64,000 nucleotides of DNA from UBA4736 sp002404015 (GTDB lineage: Bacteria > Chloroflexota > Dormibacteria > Dormibacterales > Dormibacteraceae), in NCBI GenBank assembly GCA_036747295.1, contig DAIOCN010000006.1, positions 47,408 to 111,407 on the forward strand. Direction: 5' to 3'. A program made the translations under genes and the position numbers. Position 1 is the first letter of the stretch. Each line of letters opens with the position of its first letter. Positions 18,300 through 26,679 of this stretch are shown here, piece after piece. The notes beneath the pieces were generated by a model that had not been told where the DNA came from, made no database searches, and saw only the letters and a program-made list of their open reading frames with translations.

Positions 18300-19406
18300 T
18301 TATCGCAGGAGCCGGGAATAGGCCGCGATCGTGGCCCGGGCCGTCCCCCGCCAGCTGAACCGCGCCGCCTGGGCCAGCCCTGCCTTCGCCGCCCGCCGCC
18401 TGCGCCGATCGTCCTGGACGAGGGAGGCGACCTCACGGCCGAGCGCCTCGGCGTCGCCATCGGCGACGAGTGTGGCCGCATCGCCCGCGACCTCGGGCAG
18501 GCTCGAGTTGCGATAGGCGACCACCGGACACCCGCACGCCATCGCCTCCAGCAGCGGCAGCCCGAAGCCCTCATAGCGGCTTGGGAACACCAGGCAGGCG
18601 GCCGCGCTCAAGAGGTCGGCCAGCTGGTCGTCCGAGACATGCCCGAGCTGCCGGGCGCCGTCCATGGCAGCTGGAGCCTGAGCCCCCGCCGAACCGGCCA
18701 GCACCAGCGAGACCGGGACGCCCGCCGCGCGGGCGGACCGCCAGGCGCGTAGCAGCCCCGCCGGGTCCTTGCGCGCGTCGAGAGCCCCCACATAGATCAG
18801 GTAGGGGGCCTCCACCCGGAAGCGCTCCCGGACGCGGTCGGCGGCGCCCTGGCGGGGCCGGAAGGCCGGCCCGGCCGCCTCCGGGATGACCTCGATTCTC
18901 GCTTCGTCCACGCCGGCCAGCCGGACCGCGTCCTGAGCCGTGGCGTGGGACACCGCGAGCACGGCGTCGGCCCGGCGCAGCAGTCGGGGTGCCAGCCAGA
19001 AGCGCATCCTCTCGCCCGCCATCCGCCATCCGCCGAAGACCCACGGAATGAGGTCGTGGAGGGTGACGGCGAGCGGGCAGGGAGAACTGCCCGGCAGGCT
19101 CAGCGTCGTGGCATGGTAGAGGACCGGCCGCAGCCGCGCGAGGTCGGCGCCCAACGCCGCCGCGTCCTCGTAGGGCGCCAGGCGGCCGTGATAGCGGCGG
19201 CGCACGAGCTCAACACGCGGGCGGCCCGGCAGATCGGGAGCCGGGAGGCCGGCGTCCAGGAGCACCGCCAGACGGTCTCCGAAGCCCTCCTCGAGCAGGC
19301 CGCCGAGCAGGCCTCGGACGTAGGTGCCGATGCCGCGCAGCGCGCTCGGCCCTTGCAGTGGGCGGCCGTCGACCAGGACCACGCCCGCCTCATTTGACGA
19401 GCTCAT
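18300..19406 (-). CDS. glycosyltransferase family 4
   Basis: A ~368-residue GT-B fold retaining glycosyltransferase. It has the N-terminal GIGTYVRGLLGGL glycine-rich loop and the C-terminal donor-site signature FPSRYEGFGLPLLEAMACG. The acceptor and sugar cannot be read. The start is ATG at 19406; an in-frame GTG two codons upstream is equally possible and no clear ribosome site was seen. It lies ten bases upstream of ugd, so it probably uses a nucleotide sugar made by this cluster. Confidence 0.88.
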   Translation of the reverse strand: MSSSNEAGVVLVDGRPLQGPSALRGIGTYVRGLLGGLLEEGFGDRLAVLLDAGLPAPDLPGRPRVELVRRRYHGRLAPYEDAAALGADLARLRPVLYHATTLSLPGSSPCPLAVTLHDLIPWVFGGWRMAGERMRFWLAPRLLRRADAVLAVSHATAQDAVRLAGVDEARIEVIPEAAGPAFRPRQGAADRVRERFRVEAPYLIYVGALDARKDPAGLLRAWRSARAAGVPVSLVLAGSAGAQAPAAMDGARQLGHVSDDQLADLLSAAACLVFPSRYEGFGLPLLEAMACGCPVVAYRNSSLPEVAGDAATLVADGDAEALGREVASLVQDDRRRRRAAKAGLAQAARFSWRGTARATIAAYSRLLR

Positions 19407-19480
19407 TCGCACACGGCTAGGTTTCGCGGCGGGCACCTCATCTCCCTGCGCACCACGTAGCCCAGGGTGCGCCTGCGGGC

Positions 19481-20188
19481 CTAGACGGGCAGCGTCCGCT
19501 TAAGAAAGTCGGCCGTCTCGGCCCAGGCTTCGCGGGCCGCTCGTTCGTGGTGGAACATCGCAGAGTTGTGGTTGTCGAAGGCGTGGCCGGCGCCCTCGTG
19601 GACGTGGAACTCCGTCCCGGGATGCTGCGCGAAAGCCTCGCGGACCGCCTGCTGCTTCTCAGCCGGGATGTAGTCGTCGGCGCCGCCAAAGTGGAAGAGG
19701 ATCGGGCACCTGACCTGGCCGGCCAGGCCCAGGGCATCTGGAACGGCCGAGCCGTAGTAGGACACGCAGGTCACCGGGTCGGAGAGGGCCGCGACCATAT
19801 AGGAGACACCGCCCCCGAGGCAGAAGCCGAGGATGCCGGCCTTGCCGCCCGGCACCTCCGGAAGGTCTCGGAGGTGCTCGAGCGCCGCGGTCGCGTCCTC
19901 GGCCGCCTTGGCGAAATCGAGCCGCCCCACGTGCTCGAACGCCTTCTGCAGGCCGTCGGGCGCTTTCTCGTCGATCGCGATCCCAGGGCCGAGCCGCCAG
20001 TACAGGTCGGGCGCCAGCGCCACGTAGCCCAGCTTGGCCAGCCGCTCGCAGGCGCCTTTGATGTAGTCGTTGACGCCGAAGATCTCCTGGATCACGACCA
20101 GGCCCGGGCCGGAGCCCGACTCGGGCAGCGCGAGGTGGCCGGCGAACTCGCCGCCGTTGTCGGCACGGATGCGCTCGGCGCGGCTCAT
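19481..20188 (-). CDS. dienelactone hydrolase family protein
   Basis: A ~235-residue alpha/beta hydrolase of the carboxymethylenebutenolidase type. The nucleophile is the Cys in GFCLGGG, the acid lies in the FGGADDYIP segment, and the His in GAGHAF completes the triad. It also has VVIQEIFGVNDYIK. The start is ATG at 20188, seven bases after a perfect AGGAGGT; two further starts directly upstream are too close to it. True substrate unknown; dienelactones or other esters. Confidence 0.9.
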   Translation of the reverse strand: MSRAERIRADNGGEFAGHLALPESGSGPGLVVIQEIFGVNDYIKGACERLAKLGYVALAPDLYWRLGPGIAIDEKAPDGLQKAFEHVGRLDFAKAAEDATAALEHLRDLPEVPGGKAGILGFCLGGGVSYMVAALSDPVTCVSYYGSAVPDALGLAGQVRCPILFHFGGADDYIPAEKQQAVREAFAQHPGTEFHVHEGAGHAFDNHNSAMFHHERAAREAWAETADFLKRTLPV

Positions 20189-20200
20189 CATCACGACCTC

Positions 20201-21010
20201 CTAGTGCGGCTGGTAGCTCTGGAAGAACAGGTACGCGAGGAGCAGGCCGAAGAGGCCGTACTCGACCACAACATTGCGGCTCATCGTCTCTTCGGTCGTG
20301 TGCCGGATGACGCCCCGGTTCACGTACCAGAGGATCAGCAGCATCACCGCGAACACGCCCTCCGAGTAGTACAGGTACACGGTCATCGCCCAGCCGAAGA
20401 AGGCCACCAGCTGGGCTACGAAGACCGCGAACAGGAACGCCCGCCGTGGCGGCATCGGCTCCCCTATGACGCGGAAGCCGCGGTAGCTGGCCATGAGCGT
20501 GAGGGCGAAGATCCAGAGCAGGCGCAGCGGCAGCGGGAAGTTCAGCGTCAGGACCACCAGGTAGGCGCCCGCCAGGGCCAGGGCCAGCACGGCCTCCTGA
20601 ACGATCATGTGACCCGGCTTCTGGGGCTCCCGCAGGCGCCGGTAGTCGAGCTGGGCCGCGAAGAAAAAGCCGATCCCGAAAAGCGCCGAGAGCAGCGAGT
20701 ACCGCCACCACTCGCCGACCATCACCGACAGCCCGGCGACCGCCACCGCGCCCAGCGCGGCCGGGATGAAGTTCTCGACGGCCGGCGGACCGCTGTCCGA
20801 GCGCAGGTAGCCGAGCAGCGCCGGCACCGCCAGCAGCAGCAGCGCCCCGCCCAATCCCCACACCTGGCCCGGGGCGACGAGCTCCGACTTGAACCCGATC
20901 GCCAGCGCCACCAGGACCAGGCCGACGAAGACCAGGAAGCGGCTGTCGCGGTCGTCCCTGGCCTGCACCATCGGCATCAGGTGCTGGTCCGGGGGCGGCG
21001 GCGTCTTCAC
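20201..21010 (-). CDS. polytopic membrane protein of unknown function
   Basis: A 269-residue protein with about eight hydrophobic segments, a short cytoplasmic N-terminus with a PPPP run, and a conserved-looking RGVIRHTTEETMSRN loop before the last segment. I do not recognise the family with certainty. The GTG start overlaps the stop of the upstream cupin gene as GTGA, so it is translated with the mannose-sugar genes. Confidence 0.7.
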   Translation of the reverse strand: MKTPPPPDQHLMPMVQARDDRDSRFLVFVGLVLVALAIGFKSELVAPGQVWGLGGALLLLAVPALLGYLRSDSGPPAVENFIPAALGAVAVAGLSVMVGEWWRYSLLSALFGIGFFFAAQLDYRRLREPQKPGHMIVQEAVLALALAGAYLVVLTLNFPLPLRLLWIFALTLMASYRGFRVIGEPMPPRRAFLFAVFVAQLVAFFGWAMTVYLYYSEGVFAVMLLILWYVNRGVIRHTTEETMSRNVVVEYGLFGLLLAYLFFQSYQPH

Positions 21011-21372
21011 GAATTGTCCATGTTAGCTGCCCGCCCGTAGCGGTCCTCGAGCCGAACCACGTCATCCAGCTCCGGCGTCGAGACCTCGAATATGTCGCAG
21101 TCCTCGACCGCCGTCATCCGATGACGCGTCCCGGGTGTGATGTGCACCGAGTCCCCCGGCTGCAGTCGGTGGACGGCGCCGTCCAGCTCGAGGTCCAGCA
21201 CTCCGCTCCGCAGGAGGATGCACTCGTCCTTGCGCTCGTGGTACTGGAGGGATAGCGCCTCGCCGCGGTTCACGTGAAGGATCTTGCCGAGGTAACGGTC
21301 GGTGATGGCCCAGCGGATCTCGTAGCCCCAGGGCTTGTCGACCCGGGTGTCCGCCGCCTTGCTAACCGCCAC
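21007..21372 (-). CDS. cupin, mannose-6-phosphate isomerase type
   Basis: A 121-residue single cupin domain like the isomerase half of type II PMI/GMP proteins. It shows KPWGYEIRWA, the metal-binding LQYHERKDECI and PGDSVHITPGTRHRM. It would interconvert fructose-6-P and mannose-6-P, or regulate that step. It overlaps the phosphohexomutase gene by 11 bases and lies in the order cupin, mutase, guanylyltransferase, which reconstitutes GDP-mannose synthesis. The GTG start is at 21372. Confidence 0.85.
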   Translation of the reverse strand: MAVSKAADTRVDKPWGYEIRWAITDRYLGKILHVNRGEALSLQYHERKDECILLRSGVLDLELDGAVHRLQPGDSVHITPGTRHRMTAVEDCDIFEVSTPELDDVVRLEDRYGRAANMDNS

Positions 21373-22810
21373 CCTGGCCCCCGATCCCGACGATCTCCTC
21401 CAGGGCGGCGAGGCGAGCGTCGACCTCGCGCTGGTCGGCAGCCTCCGAGTACACGCGGATCAGCGGCTCGGTGCCACTCGTCCGCAGCAGGACCCAGCTG
21501 CCGTCCTTCAGGAAGAACTTGAAGCCGTCGTCGTCGCGGACGCGTTCCACGTCCACGCCGGCCACCGTCCGCGGCTGGTGGTCGCTGAGGGTCTTCAGGA
21601 TCTGCAGCCGCTGCTGCTCGTAGGTGTCGCGCTGCAGGTGGATGTCATGACGCGCGTACGCGTGCGGTCCGACCTTCTTCTCCAGGTCGCCCAGCAAGGT
21701 ACTCAGCGGCTTTCCGGCCTGGACGATCATGTCCGCGAAGAACAGGCCCGCAAGGATGCCGTCGCGCTCCGGGATATGACCCCGGAAGCCGAAGCCGCCC
21801 GACTCCTCGCCGCCCATCACGGCGTCTGTCTCCATCATCTTGGGGGCCACGTTCTTGAATCCCACCGGGACCTCGTAGACCGGCACCCCGTACAGCTTGC
21901 CGAGCTCGTCGGCCATGGAGGTCATGTTGGTGCTCTTCACGAACGGGCCCTTCCAGCCCCTGGTCTCGACCAGGTACATCATCAGCAGCGCGTAGACCTG
22001 CAGCTGGTTTATGAAGCGGCCGGTCTCGTCGATGATGCCCAACCGGTCGGCGTCGCCGTCGGTGGCGATGCAGAGGTCGTAGCCGCCGCTCTTCATCGTC
22101 TGCAGGGCCTCGTGGAGGTTGCCGGGGATGGGCTCCGGGTTGACGCCGCCGAAGAACGGGTTGCGCTCGGAGTGAAGCTCGATCACGGTCGTCGCGCCGC
22201 CCCCGACCAGGCCCTCCACGTAGCCATAGCCCGACCCGAACATGCACTCGTGGAGGATCCGGAGCTGGGAGTTGCGGATGGCGTCCACGTCCAGCATCCG
22301 GCGGACCTGCTCGAAGTAGGCCGGCAGGGGGTCGTAGGGCTCGATCAGACGGTCGTCGGCGGCCGCGCGCTTGACGGCTTCGGGTCCCCGACCAGCGATG
22401 CCGTTGATCCGGGTTTCGAGGTCGGCGATCACCTCGGGGGGCGCCGAGCTACCTGTCTCAGGCTTGTACTTGAGCCCATTGAAGAGATACGGGTTGTGGC
22501 TGGCCGTGATCACGGCGGCGCCGGCCGCCTTGCGGTCGATGACCGTCCAGGAGGCGACCTGGGTCGGTGAGGGGCGGTCGAACAGCAGGCTGCGCACGCC
22601 GTTGCCGGCCAGCACCCGCGCCACCTCCTCCGCGAAGACCTCCGACGCGAACCTGCAGTCGTAGCCGACCACCGCGAGGGGGTCCGGCGACTTCGCCGTC
22701 AGATACTCGGCGACACCCTGAGCGGCATAGCGGAGCGTCTCGTACGTGAAATCGTCCCCGGTGATGCCCCGCCAACCATCAGTGCCGAACTTGATGGTGG
22801 GGGAGGTCAC
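21362..22810 (-). CDS. phosphoglucomutase/phosphomannomutase
   Basis: A 482-residue alpha-D-phosphohexomutase. The phosphoserine loop is TASHNPY, the magnesium loop DGDADRLG and the sugar loop GGEESGG; the C-terminal phosphate-binding RTSGTEPLIRVY is intact. It would interconvert mannose-6-P and mannose-1-P and/or glucose phosphates. Placement between the PMI-like cupin and ManC favours the mannose role. It starts with GTG three bases after manC. Confidence 0.93.
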   Translation of the reverse strand: MTSPTIKFGTDGWRGITGDDFTYETLRYAAQGVAEYLTAKSPDPLAVVGYDCRFASEVFAEEVARVLAGNGVRSLLFDRPSPTQVASWTVIDRKAAGAAVITASHNPYLFNGLKYKPETGSSAPPEVIADLETRINGIAGRGPEAVKRAAADDRLIEPYDPLPAYFEQVRRMLDVDAIRNSQLRILHECMFGSGYGYVEGLVGGGATTVIELHSERNPFFGGVNPEPIPGNLHEALQTMKSGGYDLCIATDGDADRLGIIDETGRFINQLQVYALLMMYLVETRGWKGPFVKSTNMTSMADELGKLYGVPVYEVPVGFKNVAPKMMETDAVMGGEESGGFGFRGHIPERDGILAGLFFADMIVQAGKPLSTLLGDLEKKVGPHAYARHDIHLQRDTYEQQRLQILKTLSDHQPRTVAGVDVERVRDDDGFKFFLKDGSWVLLRTSGTEPLIRVYSEAADQREVDARLAALEEIVGIGGQGGG

Positions 22811-22813
22811 GCC

Positions 22814-23881
22814 CTAAAGATACTTAGTCTTGCCGGCGCGTCCGAGGGCCTCGACGACCTTCTTCACGTCCTGGGCGCGGGACTTGGGACACACCAGGAG
22901 AGCGTCTGGAGTGTCCACCACCACCACATCCCTCATACCGATGACGGCCACCATCTTGTCGGGCACCGAGATGAAGCTGCCCCGGGTGTCGATCAGCACC
23001 GGGTCGCCCTCGACCACGTTCCCAGCCGCGTCGTGCCGGAGCAGGTCGGCGAGGTCGCTCCACGACCCCACATCCACCCAGTTGAAAGCGGCTGGGATCA
23101 AAAGGAGCCGGTCGCTGCGCTCCAGCACCGTGTAGTCCACGGCCTCGACCGGCAGGCGGCCGTAGATCCGGGCCGCCTCGGCCTCGTCGCCCCGGAGACG
23201 AGCCGCCAGCGCCCGCTTGAGGCCGTTGTAGTGGCGGGGGGCGTGGTGCCTCAGCTCCTCCAGGAAGGCGTCGCAGCGCCAGCAGAACAGGGCCAGGTTC
23301 CAGTAGTGGCGGCCGTCCTGGACGTAGCCCGTCGCCGTCTTCAGGTCGGGCTTCTCCTCGAAGCGGCGGACCTCGAAGGCGGCCGAGCGCCCGATCCGCA
23401 CCTCGGCGCCGGCCTCGATGTAGCCAAAGCCGGTCGCCGGGTAGCGCGGCTTCAGCCCGACCGTGACCAGCTTGCCGGAGCGGGCGGCGATGTCGGCCGC
23501 ACGCCGGATGGCGGCCCGAAAGGCGCCCGCGCCGCGTATGACGTGGTCGGCCGCGAGCGACACCATCACCGCGTCCGGGTCGCGCTCGAGAAGGCTGAGA
23601 GCGGCCAGGCCGAGAGCGTTGGTGGTGCCCCGGGCGGCCGGCTCCACGATCATGTGCGCCCGGTCAAGGCCGGGCACCAGGCCGCGGATCAGCGAGACCT
23701 GCCTCTGCTCGGTCAGCACGAACACTTCCTGGGCCACCTGGCGCACGCGCTCGTAGGCCTCCCGAACCAGCGGCGCGCCGGTCCCCGAGAGCGGCAGTAC
23801 GTGCTTGGGCGACGCGCGGCGGGAGCGGGGCCAGAGCCGGGAGCCGGCCCCACCCGCCGGGATCACTGCGTAGGGCTTCAG
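22814..23881 (-). CDS. manC: mannose-1-phosphate guanylyltransferase
   Basis: A ~355-residue nucleotidyltransferase forming GDP-mannose. The start region has the pyrophosphorylase signature GGAGSRLWPRSR with the PKHVLPL lysine; FEEKP and FNWVDVGSW follow. The canonical GTG at 23866 would begin inside the first beta-strand. An in-frame CTG at 23881 overlaps the metK stop as CTGA and gives (M)KPYAVIPAGGAG, matching family N-termini, so I chose it. It has a single domain without the PMI extension, which is encoded separately as the cupin. Confidence 0.92.
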   Translation of the reverse strand: MKPYAVIPAGGAGSRLWPRSRRASPKHVLPLSGTGAPLVREAYERVRQVAQEVFVLTEQRQVSLIRGLVPGLDRAHMIVEPAARGTTNALGLAALSLLERDPDAVMVSLAADHVIRGAGAFRAAIRRAADIAARSGKLVTVGLKPRYPATGFGYIEAGAEVRIGRSAAFEVRRFEEKPDLKTATGYVQDGRHYWNLALFCWRCDAFLEELRHHAPRHYNGLKRALAARLRGDEAEAARIYGRLPVEAVDYTVLERSDRLLLIPAAFNWVDVGSWSDLADLLRHDAAGNVVEGDPVLIDTRGSFISVPDKMVAVIGMRDVVVVDTPDALLVCPKSRAQDVKKVVEALGRAGKTKYL

Positions 23882-25023
23882 CCGGCCAACTCCGCGGCCA
23901 GCTCGGCCGCCCGCGAGGTGTCCTCCCAGGGCACCTTCACGTCGGTGCGTCCGAAGTGCCCGTAGGCTGCGACCTGGCGGAACAGCGGCCGGCGCAGGTT
24001 CAGCTCCTTGATGATGCCCAGCGGGCTCAGGTCGAACAACTTGGCGACGGCCTTCTCGAGGTCGGCGTCCGCTGACTTCCCGGTTCCGAAGGTGTCGACG
24101 CGGATCGCCACGGGCTTCACGACCCCGATCGCGTATGCCAGCTGGACCTCGCAGCGGCTGGCCAGCCCCGCCGCCACGATGTTCTTGGCCACGTAGCGAG
24201 CGCCGTAGGCGCCGGCCCGGTCCACCTTGGTGGGGTCCTTGCCGCTGAAGCAGCCTCCGCCGTGGCGGGCGTAGCCCCCGTACGTGTCGACCATGATCTT
24301 GCGGCCCGTCAGCCCGGCGTCCGCGGTGGGCCCGCCGACCACGAAGCGCCCGGTCGGGTTGATGTAGAGCTGCGCCCCCTCCTGGCTGAGGCCGCCGGCG
24401 AGGACGCGGTCGATCACGTGCTCCTGGACGTCGGCGCGGAGCTGCTCGGTGTCCACCTCGTCGTGGTGCTGGGCGGACACCACGACGCTCTCGACCCGTT
24501 CAGGCCGGCCCAGCGCGTCGTAGCCGACCGTGACCTGGACCTTGCCGTCGGGCCGCAGGTAGCCCAGCTCCTTGGACTTGCGGACCTCGGCCAGCCGGCG
24601 GGCCAGCCGGTGGGCCAGGCTGATCGGGGCCGGCATGAGTTCGGGGGTCTCGTCGCAGGCGTATCCGAACATCGTCCCCGAGTCGCCGGCGCCACCCACG
24701 TCGACGCCCTGGGCGATGTCCGGCGACTGCTCGTCGATGCTGACCAGGACGCCGCAGGTCTCGGCGTCGAAGCCGTACTTGGCGCGGGTGTAGCCGACCT
24801 CGCGCACGGTCTGCCGGATGATGCGCGGGATGTCGACGTAGCAGTCAGTGGTGATCTCGCCGGCGACCAGCACCAGGCCGGTGGTGATGAGCGACTCGCA
24901 GGCGACCCGCGCCAGCGGATCCTTGCCCAGGATCGCGTCCAGGATCGCGTCGGAGATCTGGTCGGCGACCTTGTCGGGGTGACCCTCGGTCACCGATTCC
25001 GAAGTGAAACGGGTGGCGGACAT
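23878..25023 (-). CDS. metK: S-adenosylmethionine synthetase
   Basis: A 381-residue enzyme making SAM from methionine and ATP. Family motifs are FTSESVTEGHPDK, GAGDSGTMFGYA and GGAFSGKDPTKVDR-like GGGCFSGKDPTKVDR. The start is ATG at 25023 with a perfect AGGAGG; a longer frame upstream is not needed. No SAM riboswitch is recognisable in the 81 bases before it. It heads or sits within a mixed methyl-cycle and sugar cluster. Confidence 0.97.
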   Translation of the reverse strand: MSATRFTSESVTEGHPDKVADQISDAILDAILGKDPLARVACESLITTGLVLVAGEITTDCYVDIPRIIRQTVREVGYTRAKYGFDAETCGVLVSIDEQSPDIAQGVDVGGAGDSGTMFGYACDETPELMPAPISLAHRLARRLAEVRKSKELGYLRPDGKVQVTVGYDALGRPERVESVVVSAQHHDEVDTEQLRADVQEHVIDRVLAGGLSQEGAQLYINPTGRFVVGGPTADAGLTGRKIMVDTYGGYARHGGGCFSGKDPTKVDRAGAYGARYVAKNIVAAGLASRCEVQLAYAIGVVKPVAIRVDTFGTGKSADADLEKAVAKLFDLSPLGIIKELNLRRPLFRQVAAYGHFGRTDVKVPWEDTSRAAELAAELAG

Positions 25024-25104
25024 CGGACGGCCTCCTTCTTCCCACGCCGGCAAGGCAGCGGCCACCGCTTGGGCCCGCCCCAGGCGCCAGGTCCTACGGA
25101 ACGG

Positions 25105-26571
25105 CTACAGCCTAGCAGGCACCTGGCGGCCGCTTCGATCGGCCTCGCCCACCCTGACCTCCTCGTGGTACTCGGCGTCGGCGTTGACCTTCCAGGGGTC
25201 AAGTCCAGCCCCGGTCGCGATGTTCCTGGCCACGATCAGGGCTGTCAGCATCGAGTGGTCCTGGTTGTTGTACTTGTGCAGGCCGTTGCGGCCCGCCAGG
25301 TGCAGGTTGGGGAGGTTCGCCTCCTGCCACTCGCGAACGACGTCCAGGTGGCGCTGGTAGTGGTCGTCGTACACCGGGTAGGCCTTGGGCATCCGGACCA
25401 CCGCGCCGTCAAGCACCTCCTCGGGCCTCACCATGCCCAGCTCCGCCAGCTCGCGGGTGGCCAGCGCGATGAGGTCCGCGTCGGTCGACTCCCAGAGACC
25501 GTCGCCTTCGAAGCAGAAGTACTCGAGCCCGATGCAGGTGAGGGCCGGGTCGGGCACCATGTCCGGGCTCCAGTTCTTGAAGTTCTGGAGCCGGCCCACC
25601 TGCACGCCCGGCTCGTGGATGTAGATCCAGTTGTCGGGGAACACGTCAGCCCGGTCGATCATCAGGGCGACGGTCACGAAGTCGCGATAGTTGAGGCTGC
25701 CTGCGGCCCGCCGCACGGCCTCCGGCGCCGGCGGCTGAAGCTTCTCGACCAGGTCCCTGATCGGTAGCGTGCTCACGAAGTCGGTACCGCTGAACACCTC
25801 CCCGCCGGCCAGGACGGCTGTGACCTTGCCGTCGCTCCACTCGATGCGCTCCACCGCGCGGCCGAGCCGGACGGGCTGGCCGCCGTCGGCCAGCACTTTC
25901 TGGACCCGCTCCCACATCTGGCCGGGACCGAGGCGGGGGTAGCGGAACTCCTCGATCAGGGTCTTGATGACCTGGCCTCGCTCCTTCGGCCGGCCCCGCG
26001 GCAGCAGGGTGGTCTTGATCAGGCTCCACATGTCGAGGCCCTTGATCCGCTGCGCGGCCCAGTCGGCCGAGATCTCGTCGGTGCTGGTGCCCCAGACCTT
26101 CTCGGTATAGGTCTTGAAGAACATCCTGAACAGGCGGTCGCCGAACTGGTTGGTAACCCACTGGCGGAGGCTGCGCGGGTCCTTGTAGGGATGCACCTTG
26201 GCCCAGGCGTAGCTGGCCATGCAGCGGACCGTCTCCAACGGGCCCAGGTTGCGGAGCGCGTTGGTGGCCCGGAGCGGGTAGTCGAAGTACCGGCCCTGGT
26301 AGTAGATGCGCGACAGGCGGCCGCGGGTCAGCATCTCGTCGCCCAGGATCTCGGTCCAGAGGTCCTCGATCTCCTGGTTCTTCGAGAAGAAGCGGTGGCC
26401 GCCTATGTCGAAGCGGTAGCCGGCGTGCTGGGCGGTCCGGGCGATGCCGCCCACGTAGCTGGGGTCCTTCTCCAGGACCGTCACCGGCACGCCGTGCTTG
26501 GACAGCTCATAAGCGGCGGTCAGACCGGCGGGCCCGGCGCCCATCACTACGACGCTCCGATCGTGTTTCAC
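25105..26571 (-). CDS. FAD-dependent oxidoreductase, UDP-galactopyranose mutase-like
   Basis: A ~488-residue flavoprotein. It has the FAD dinucleotide fold GAGPAGLTAAYELSKHG followed by an acidic residue, GGHRFFSKNQEIEDLW, TYTEKVWGTSTDEIS and GLHKYNNQDHSM, a combination typical of UGM-like amine-oxidase-fold proteins in polysaccharide clusters. It may make a furanose sugar nucleotide. The start is either ATG 26580 or GTG 26571; a CTAAAGTT element directly abutting the ATG looks like a -10, which favours the GTG as leaderless start. Divergent from the secreted-protein row. Confidence 0.8.
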   Translation of the reverse strand: MKHDRSVVVMGAGPAGLTAAYELSKHGVPVTVLEKDPSYVGGIARTAQHAGYRFDIGGHRFFSKNQEIEDLWTEILGDEMLTRGRLSRIYYQGRYFDYPLRATNALRNLGPLETVRCMASYAWAKVHPYKDPRSLRQWVTNQFGDRLFRMFFKTYTEKVWGTSTDEISADWAAQRIKGLDMWSLIKTTLLPRGRPKERGQVIKTLIEEFRYPRLGPGQMWERVQKVLADGGQPVRLGRAVERIEWSDGKVTAVLAGGEVFSGTDFVSTLPIRDLVEKLQPPAPEAVRRAAGSLNYRDFVTVALMIDRADVFPDNWIYIHEPGVQVGRLQNFKNWSPDMVPDPALTCIGLEYFCFEGDGLWESTDADLIALATRELAELGMVRPEEVLDGAVVRMPKAYPVYDDHYQRHLDVVREWQEANLPNLHLAGRNGLHKYNNQDHSMLTALIVARNIATGAGLDPWKVNADAEYHEEVRVGEADRSGRQVPARL

Positions 26572-26679
26572 AGGGCGCATAACTTTAGCCGGACATCCGC
26601 GCTTGCGTTCGCGAGCCGGAGCCGGCGTGGCGGCCTGGCGGCGCAGGTCTTTCGGATGCCTGGCCGTTATGCATCCCGG
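26572..26679. promoter_or_regulatory. divergent promoter region between UGM-like gene and secreted protein A
   Basis: On the minus strand TAAAGT (26587-26582), preceded by GGC, lies ten bases before the GTG at 26571. On the plus strand TATGCA (26668-26673) lies six bases before the ATG at 26680. Both fit leaderless initiation. No TTGACA-like -35 is obvious for either. Confidence 0.4.

Noticed and set aside
25024..25104. Possible SAM riboswitch before metK
   Set aside because: Only 81 bases to the next gene, with no recognisable SAM-I/II conserved core; only a strong Shine-Dalgarno is seen.
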